In this document: positions 56,201 to 64,000 of the stretch, one piece after another
Layout of the letters: each line of letters opens with the position of its first letter
Position numbering within the stretch: the first letter of the stretch is position 1
NCBI RefSeq assembly: GCF_024323335.1
Contig: NC_066584.1
Span: forward strand, 428,429,319-428,493,318
Direction: 5' to 3'
Source of the DNA: Lathyrus oleraceus
Taxonomy: Eukaryota > Streptophyta > Magnoliopsida > Fabales > Fabaceae
Length of the DNA: 64,000 nt
Notes under the pieces: generated by a model
Told to the model about the DNA's origin: nothing
Databases searched by the model: none
Seen by the model: only the letters and a program-made list of their open reading frames with translations
Program-made: the position numbers and the translations under genes

Positions 56201-58112
56201 CAAAATTAAGACCATCACTGGCCTGCCTCAAGCATGAGGACTTCAGAAAACCACACAAACCAAAGAGATTCACATTATATTGCAAGATCTAAATCAAGAA
56301 AGTTTGATGTTCTACCTCTGAAATGAAGCTTCAAATAACACGATCTACTTTTGATCTACTTTTTGCCTTTCTCCAAGTTCTTGATCTACTTTTGCCCTGG
56401 GAGTGTGATGGTGATGCTAGGTTAAGGAATTGAGCTTTGAAGATCAACTAATGATGTTGAAATTCAAGCTTGACAGAGAAATAGAAAACTGAAAATTCCT
56501 TTAGTGGGGGTTTGGATTTCAATTCAGCAGCAATTCAGATCTCCACTTGGTTGCCAATTGAATGAGAATGCACACTTATTTATAGCTGAAATGGATTGGC
56601 AAGCATGGTTCCCTCGTGTGCATCGAATTTGAATTCCTCTTGCATGGGCCTGTACAGGTGCATGTAAGGCCCAATGATGGGTGCAAATCCTTGCTGATAC
56701 CATCTGAAAGTGAACTGGACGTGCAATTGTAGTGGCATTAGCTTGCACATGAAGTTTTAATGTGAAATGCAAAAATGAACCTAAACAGAAAGCTCTTCGA
56801 AACTCCCACATGGAAATTCCAACAAATTAATGTCAGTAATGGTTGGAAAGATCTTGAAATAAGGAACAAAAGTCATGTTGGGAAAAAATTCATTTGGAGT
56901 TTGGAAATTAATGAAAACTGGCTGTGAAGGTTTGGGTACAAGACATGTCTAAGTCACCTTTGAAAATTTTCATCAAAAGCAAGCATCTTCAGGCCCTTCT
57001 GTTTCTATGATACAAGCCTCAAATGAAAAAACCTCCAACATCAAAGTTGTGGATCATTTCAATACGATCAATTTAGGCTCAAAGTTTGTATCATTTGGAG
57101 TTTTCATGAGAAAGTTATGGGTACTTGAAGTTTGGAACTTTTCAAATTCAATGACTTAGGTCCAAAGTGACCTATAATGTTTTGTATTATCACATGTATT
57201 TATTTTAGGATTATGAAATTGTGTCCAACATAACATTTTAAGTAGACATCTTAATATTTCCAATGCAGTTTGTATCACCTCAAAATCATAATAATTAAGG
57301 ATGTTAGGTCCTTGGGAAGTTGACCCAAAATTAGGGTTTCGGTCAAAATGACCTATAATGTTTTGAAATGAATGATGACCTTCCAAGTTTCAAATGGCTT
57401 TTTGATGAACATTAAAGTTGTTCATATGGTTATTAAGAATATTATTTCTCTTGGGGTTATCTTCATTTGACAAACACATCAAACGTTGTATCTCAGTGAT
57501 CCTCAGTTTAGTCAGATGACTTAACTGGTCAACTTCTCAAGGCCAAACTTCAAATCTTGATGAGTGAATGATTGAGGAGCCTCAAATAGGCTCATATATG
57601 CATAGAATGATTAATGAAATAACTTCCCTTGATTGGATTTGATCATAGGTTGAGGTTGCTTCATGAGCAAGGCACAATCAAAGCATAGTTGAATTATGGT
57701 TTCCTTTGGAAGCAATCCTCAAGCCCTTTGGGTTATCTTGATCAAATTGGTAAATTGAGATACTTGGGAGGCATATATGATGATCAAGAGCTTTTTTTTA
57801 CCATTGCCATGCTTGTTCTCATCTTCATCTAGCCATTTCATTGGGTTTAGGAGCCTCCTAGGAGCATTGGAGCACACGATCACTTGAGCTTCAAAACAAA
57901 AAGAGTTAGTGACATATTTTTGGGATTTTTGGTTAGTAAACAAGTAAGAAAAGCAATAATACATAATACAAGTATGTTTGGTGGTCTCAAACCACTCACA
58001 CAAGTCCCTCCCCTAGGGTTAAGGAGCCAAACATGTTGTGATCCTTGAGGCAATGGAATGAGCAATGATATGATGCCATGAGGGATCTTAGGGTCAAAAT
58101 TAGGGTCTTACA
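53214..58112 (-). mobile_element. Solo LTR of the E family, TSD AATAC
   Basis: Minus strand TGTAAGACCCTAATTTTGACC at 58112 to CGCTATA at 53214 (terminal CA changed to TA). The flanks are AATAC at 53209-53213 and 58113-58117. It has no internal region, so it formed by LTR-LTR recombination. TATA-like CTATAAATA on the minus strand at 56577-56585. It carries the TACGTAGGCA motif (minus strand, 53569-53578). It sits in the LTR of E2, a member of its own family. Confidence 0.9.
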
Positions 58113-59086
58113 AATACCATGAAGGATGATAGATATACAATCTCACTTACTAGAATGTTATGCCTTTAGGGTCAAATTTAGCTCTATGTTAAGCAAGCGT
58201 AATTGGACTTATGTATAAGTCATAACTATCTGAGGCCGGACAATAAAAATGTAGGTGTTAATGCATGTTTGAGATTTGGTATAATGATCCAAACTCGTAA
58301 AACATACCACACACTAAAAGAAAAGATCAAGAGGGATGAATCTATCTCATCTATACTTGTATTGGTTCATCTGACACAAAGTCATTGATGAACCAATTAG
58401 CCTTAAGACATTAGAGATTTCATTGGCTAATGAAAGGAATGGGAAAGAATAGGTATGAAGATAAAAAGGGAGGGGAGTGAGAGAAACACAAATTGGTCAT
58501 GGGAGGAATTTTATCAAAATTAAGGTCATTCATTCATTTGGGGAGATGAAATATATATTTCATCAATCCTCTAAATCCAATGATTTTAATCCAACAAAAG
58601 TCAAATCAACCTTGACCAATGGCCAAACAAATAGTCAAACATCACAAGACCATAAACATAGCTCAACATACTTTTTACACATATAATCAATTAAAAATCA
58701 AATTAAAAATGCATTAAAATACAATTTAATTTGGTCAAAACCTAAAACCTCTTCAAAACACCAAATAAATGGCCAAGAGATTTATCCTAGGTCAAACAAG
58801 GTCAAAGTACCTTAGACAAAAAATTCCATGATTTTTGAAAAGTCTGAAGTATTTTTAAACAATTAAAAATATGCATAAAAACATTTAATTCATGAAAAAT
58901 AACAAAATTAATCCAAAAAATAATTTTATTTCAGAATATGGAAGAGAATTTTTTTTAAAGATTTTTGGTAAAAGTCCCATATTTTTTGGATTAAAAATGA
59001 AATTATTATGAATTAAACAAACTAACAGGATTAAACATAAAAACCAGAAATTAAAATAAAAATAGAAAAAACAAGGGCCATCAGAT

Positions 59087-60184
59087 TGTTGGTGTAAGCC
59101 CTAGAGGCCAATACTTTTGGTACTTGTATCGAATTATTTATTAATGATAAAAGGCTTTTTCTTTATTACGTTTGTTTAATAAAGTCCCTAGAATAGCTAG
59201 TCTGGTTAATGTATCGAGTATGACTTAATCATGAGATCACATTAAACCTAAGGACACTATTCTTAAAGTATCCATAGTCGAGCTTTAGTGTGAAGTGGGA
59301 TAACATTAAAGCATTAAGACTATTATGTTTGTAGACTGATGATCACATCTCATGGATCATGGATAAAGAGTTATCAAGTCTTAAACATAGGTATGAATAT
59401 TAAGAGTAATATTTATACCGGATTGACCCGCTATGAGAATACTATATAGAAAGTTATGCAAAGTGTCATAAGTTATTCTCATGGTGATAATGGTGTATAC
59501 CACTCTTCGACCTGAAACCACTATGAACCCTAGATGTAGAGTCGAGTGCTTTATTGCTGATCAAACGTTGTCCGTAACTGGATAACCATAAAGACAGTTG
59601 ATGGGTACTCCACGAAGCATGCTGAGGGACATGAGTGACCTAGATGGAATTTGCCCATCCTGCATAACAGGATAAATGTCTATGGGCCCAATATTGAACT
59701 GGACAAGGATGACACGATCTATGCCTTGTGTTCAATATAGACATAAGGGCAAAAGGGTAATGATACACATAAGTATTATCACAGAAGGAATTGTCAGATC
59801 ACTTGACATTTTCGTGTCTTGGGTAGCAGCGATGTGTTGCTAGATACCGCTCACTGTTTATTACGTTAAATACATGATTTAATATAATTGCCAATGCCGC
59901 GAAAACCTACAGGGTCACACACAAAGGACGGATTGATGAGAGATAGAGTAACTAAGGAATATTGTAAGGTACGGTGCCCTTAAGTGAATTATAGAACATC
60001 GTAAGGTACGGTGTACTTGAGTAGAATACGAAATATGGTAAGGTACCATGGGCTTAAGTGATTTTGGGCATATTATAAGATATGGGCCAAAATACACTTA
60101 AGTGGGCCTTTTAGCTTGAAGCCCACACAAGTAGTTCTATAAATAGAACCCTTGTGCAGAAGCATTGATTGCGGTTGCATTATT

Positions 60185-60237
<53 letters not shown>

Positions 60238-60497
60238 AAAGCCTTCATTCGTACCAGCTAGCACTGAGATTGAAGGAATCCGTTCGTGTGGAATGAGTAG
60301 AGACGTTGTCATCATTCAACGTTCGTGATCGCTCCGTGGATCTGCATCAAAGGTTTTCATCGTCACAAGAGATTTGCACCAAAGGTTTCAATCGTCACAA
60401 GAGGTAAATATTCTATCACTGATCATGACCATTCGTAAGGATCTCTAAAGGAGAAAATTTTAATTTCCGCTGCGCTTTGGATCGCAATTCTCCTTCA
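59087..60497 (+). mobile_element. Solo LTR, Copia type (1411 bp), TSD CAGAT
   Basis: TGTTGGTGTAAGCCCTAG...CAATTCTCCTTCA with perfect CAGAT duplications at 59082-59086 and 60498-60502. TATA box CTATAAATAG at 60137-60146 sets the plus orientation. A (CT)n run follows at 60191-60233, and TTTCCGCTGCG before the end is typical of plant Copia LTRs. An Angela/Tork-like lineage is likely but unproven. No internal sequence remains. Confidence 0.9.
60191..60233 (+). repeat. (CT)n microsatellite in the Copia solo LTR
   Basis: Forty-three bases of perfect CT dinucleotides, about 45 bp downstream of the TATA box, where a CT-rich 5' leader would be expected. Confidence 0.98.
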
Positions 60498-62749
60498 CAG
60501 ATCTCCCTCATTAATTGAGGTGGCAGGTCTGATGGCCAAAAAGCACGCTCCATCGTGTACCATAGTCAACGCGTGTACACGCGTGGTAATTAGAAGCGAA
60601 GGCCATGATTAGAACATGGGGAGAAGATCTGAGGGTTCATGACATTGCCAACACATCATCGGACTAGGGCTTTGGTCTTCTTCTCCGGTGGACCTCATCA
60701 GACTGGTCCACCACCAACCACCATGGAAATCAAAAACAAGGACACGGATTTTAAGAAAAAATGCTCAGGAGCTCGAATCTGGCCTCAATTTTCTCCAATT
60801 CTAAGTATATCAAGAGATACAGGGATTTGAATTTTGAGGATCATGAACTGAGTTGCTTCGATTTGACCGTAAAGTAACTCAATCTTGTTACCTACATTGG
60901 TAGGACTTCAGCCAACCAAAAAACACAAAATAGTGAAGAATTGAGAGAGAATCGAAGAGATGAAAATTATGAAAAATTACCTTCAAATGAGCTTCAACCT
61001 TGCTTGATCTTGCTTCCAATTGTCCTTGGCTTGACTTCAGAATCTTGTAAGAGGTGAATAGGATCAAATAAAAGCTTGGACTCTTGGAGTTTCAATCTCA
61101 AAACACAATGAGACTTGAAGCTCAATTTTTAAATGAAAGCCTTCAAGATTATCCTTTAATGATGAGGATTTGGGTTGCAGGTTCAAAGCTTGGGCATGAG
61201 GTCCTCAATTTTGAGCCATGAGGGTTGTATTTATAGCCAATGCAATTGATTTCCACACACTTCCAAAATTTGCCAAATTTAGCAATTTGCCTTGCATGCT
61301 TGCATCGGCGCGTGATAGACCCATCAAGTGATTTATTTAGGTCCAAAATTAATTGAGTTCAATGCTGAAATCATGTCATATGGCCATGCATTTGATATTG
61401 TAAAGTGAAGGTGAAATTTACCCAAATGGACCTTTGAGAAGAACCCATGCGCAAGTCCTTCATTTCTTGGCCAAATGAGATAATATTGGACTTTTTAGAA
61501 AGGTGAAATCATGGGGAACAAATTTCATGTTGAACACATTTCTATTTGAAGCTTGGATCATGATGAATTTTGAGGTGGACGTTTGAAAAATCAAACATAT
61601 TTGAAAATTTTCTAAGTACCAAGTCAAATGTTCACTTCTTCCACCTTGAATAACTTTTTCTATGGGCTTCAAATGGAAAATGTTACTTAACCAAAGTTGT
61701 ATTTATTTCGAACATATTCAATTTGGTCATAAACTTGACCTCATTTGGATTTGGCATGAAGGAGTTATGCATTTTATAAGTTGAGGATAATCACTTATTC
61801 AATGGTAATGGCCCAAAATGACCTATAATGTTTCCTCTTGGCACGTGCATTTGCAAGCTGAATTTGAACTTATTATAAACATAAAGGTTGAATAGGACAT
61901 ATTGAATTTAATCATGGAACTTGAATGGATTTCATATCATAATAATTGAGCAAGTTATGGTCCTTGGAAGTTGACCTCCTAACTAGGGTTTAGAAAAAAT
62001 GACCTATAATCTTTCATCATAAAAAATGACGTTCCAAGCAAAAATAGCTCTTGACTTCAACATTAAAGTTGTTTGGAATGTCATAAGGAGTAACATTTCT
62101 CTTGTAATCATTTTCATATAATAACAATTGTACGAGATAGGGTCTAGGGAACCCCAGTTTTGACCAATTGAGTTTCTCTAGTCAACCACCATGAACCATC
62201 TTACAAACTTGACATTCTCTTGATATTTGGGACTCATGGAGGATCATATATGTATAAGATGATGTAATATGAAGTATCCCTTGAAATTATTTGATCAACT
62301 GATGAAGAAACTTGATGAGGAAGTCACACAAGATACCCAGATGAATTAGGGCTTCCAAGGCAAACAAGCTTCAAACTCTTGATGAATTCTTGATCAAAAT
62401 GATATATGAAGATCATGGGAATCCATATATGATGTCTATAGTTAATGTGAACCATCTCTTGATTGATCTCTTTGCACTAAGGGTCTTAAACCCTAGATAT
62501 GAGTTTGATAAGGCCTTGGTGAACACACACACTACCTATAAAAGAAGTAAAACCATACATAGACATATTTTTGGCATTTTGGTTAGTAAATAATGAAAAA
62601 AAAGTATGATACAATCAAATGTTCTTGGTGATCTCTCCCAATGCAAACCCAATAAATTAGGGGTAAGGAGAATGCCAAGGTGTGATCCCAAAGCCAATGT
62701 TAATGATGAGATAACATGAGGGTCTTAGGGTCAAAATTGGGATCTTACA

Positions 62750-64000
62750 GCTGCCCCTATTTAAGAGAATTCTAACTGAGGATGTGAAGGTTAAAATCTT
62801 CGTATCAACTCAGTAGAATGCTTAAATAACATCAATGGAAACAAATTTTGGTCCCTAAGAGACCTCATGATGTATATGATATGAAATGTTAAAAATAATA
62901 TCTGTTGGGCAAATATTGCCACAAAGGAAAAGAATCCAGAGAGACTGAAAGTCCACAGGAGCATAAACAGTTGTGCGTAGGCTAGGCTACAACTTAAAAA
63001 ACTACTGGGGACACGAGGGAGACTTCCATGAAAATAAATCAATGGAAGAACTTGATTGGGGATAAGGGAGATCTGCAGGGGAAATGGGTAAATCAGATCA
63101 AAACTGAAATACCTGAACTAAATCGGGGATTGGCGACTTCATTGAGGAAATGTGCATTCAAACTCAACTTGGGAAGGACAAACTTCAACGCAAGAGTATC
63201 AGAAGTATATTATCTATTACCGATTACTAGGTAGGCAGATAATATATTTTGATAGAGCATCATCCGTTACCGATTAGGGTAAACATATTAAGGATGACTC
63301 GCTGAGAAAAAGTCGGTGTATTCGTTACTGGTTACTGGGCAAGAATAGCCTACTGGAGAAAAAAATAGGATTTGCAACTACCTGTTACTATGTAGAAGAC
63401 CAAAGAGAGAATATCTGTCACTGGTTACAGTGAACATATTAAGGATAAACTCAAAGGAAGAATATCCGTCATCGGTTAGGATTAACATATCAAGGATAGA
63501 CTACCGAGAAAAAAAATAGGAACTATATCTATCAGTTACTAGAAAGAATACCAAAGAGAGAATATCCATCACCGGTTAGGATGAACATATCAAGGATAAA
63601 CTCAACAGGGGAAAACAGGATTTACAACTACCTGTTACTGAGCAGAAGACCGCAAAGAGGAGAAAATCCATCATCGATTAAGATGAACATATCGAGGATT
63701 AACTCTCTGGGGAATGAAATAGGGATTACAAATACCTTTTTATTGGGTAGAAAACCACAAAGGGAGAATATCCGTCATCGGTTAGGATGAACATATCAAG
63801 GATTATCTATCTGAGGAAACGTGAAAACGAATCCGCTGGCGAAAACAAAGGAAGTAGATTACTTTTAACAGGTATTGGGTAAAAGTAAGGTACTCAAAAA
63901 TTGAGAAGAATATTACCAGTTATTGGTTAATAGACTCTCAGGGGACCAAAATATCCATTTAGGTAGTAACTAGAAAGAAACAGTCAAATAATGACTCAAC
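62750..64000 (-). mobile_element. 3' UTR of Ogre-like element E2 (runs off the right edge)
   Basis: It begins with the polypurine tract next to the LTR and aligns with 35718-37000 of E1 throughout (for example GAGGATGTGAAGGTTAAAAT and the shared repeat array). No coding sequence is expected or seen. The pol of E2 should lie further right. Confidence 0.85.
63190..63960 (-). repeat. Tandem array in the E2 3' UTR
   Basis: AACATAT(C/T)(A)AGGAT cores start at 63282, 63433, 63484, 63584, 63686 and 63790 (spacings 151, 51, 100, 102, 104), with TTACTGGGTAGAA-like phrases between. This is the counterpart of the E1 array. Confidence 0.85.

Larger units (their letters stand above)
51662..62749 (-). mobile_element. 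3' LTR of Ogre-like element E2, with two nested solo LTRs
   Basis: Minus strand TGTAAGATCCC at 62749 to CGCTACA at 51662. The polypurine tract AAATAGGGGCAGC starts at 62750, so the body of E2 lies to the right. Removing the nested LTRs (53214-58112 and 59087-60497) and one copy of each duplication leaves about 4.77 kb, matching the solo LTR of the same family (4.90 kb). TATA CTATAAATAC at 61227-61236. The left border abuts E1 RT coding sequence (CCAGG flank). The matching duplication would be outside the window. Confidence 0.88.

Noticed and set aside
51662..58112. First read as one 6.45-kb 5' LTR of E1 abutting RT
   Set aside because: A second LTR end lies at 53214 with AATAC on both sides of 53214-58112, and E-family LTR sequence continues to 62749. 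The E1 RT abuts the outer end of another element's 3' LTR, not its own 5' LTR.

Overview
The whole window is plant repetitive DNA, a deep nest of LTR retrotransposons with no host gene I can support. Ogre-type (Tat) elements with LTRs near 4.8 kb, an intron between protease and reverse transcriptase and a second, archaeal-type RNase H, together with Athila and Sirevirus (SIRE/Maximus) elements, point to a large-genome legume, most likely tribe Fabeae (pea, vetch, lentil, Lathyrus). That assignment is inference from family content. All family names come from recognised protein motifs, not from a database search.

Layout from left to right. 1-1726: partial minus-strand LTR (TGTAACACCCC start, probably a gypsy chromovirus) with 195-bp repeats and a 72-bp array of paired palindromes; it interrupts a plus-strand SIRE Copia element (1727-8747: pol, env-like ORF, 3' LTR). 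8748-9291: unassigned. 9292-19657: nearly complete minus-strand SIRE element with almost identical LTRs, so young. 19658-33029: plus-strand Ogre lacking its 5' end (gag-pro, intron, RT-RH-aRH-INT, repeat-bearing 3' UTR, 4.86-kb 3' LTR). It is inserted in a plus-strand fragment of a second Ogre-like LTR family (33030-33979), which itself sits in the 3' LTR of an old minus-strand Ogre-like element, here E1 (33980-51661).

E1 is split inside its RNase H by an Athila element (40604-50555, target duplication CCAAT) whose 3' LTR carries a 544-bp triplication and whose RT-RH-INT region is deleted. E1 is cut again in its RT by a second minus-strand Ogre-like element, E2. The 3' LTR of E2 (51662-62749) holds a nested solo LTR of the same family (53214-58112, duplication AATAC) and a Copia-type solo LTR (59087-60497, duplication CAGAT). 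The E2 3' UTR runs off the right edge.

Reading order of insertions: E1 is oldest; Athila, E2 and the plus-strand LTR fragment came next; then Ogre and the solo LTRs; the SIRE elements are among the latest. Only the minus-strand SIRE element has long intact ORFs (gag, pol, env-like), with a frame break at the gag-pol border. The other coding regions carry stops (many explicable as C-to-T changes), frameshifts or deletions. The most interesting signals are: paired palindromes in two unrelated elements; a conserved promoter-like block before the SIRE env-like ORF; apparent homology of the Copia and Athila env-like proteins; a TACGTAGGCA motif with flanking hairpins shared by Ogre-type LTRs; the Athila LTR triplication; and a 7-kb inverted repeat made by the two SIRE copies.
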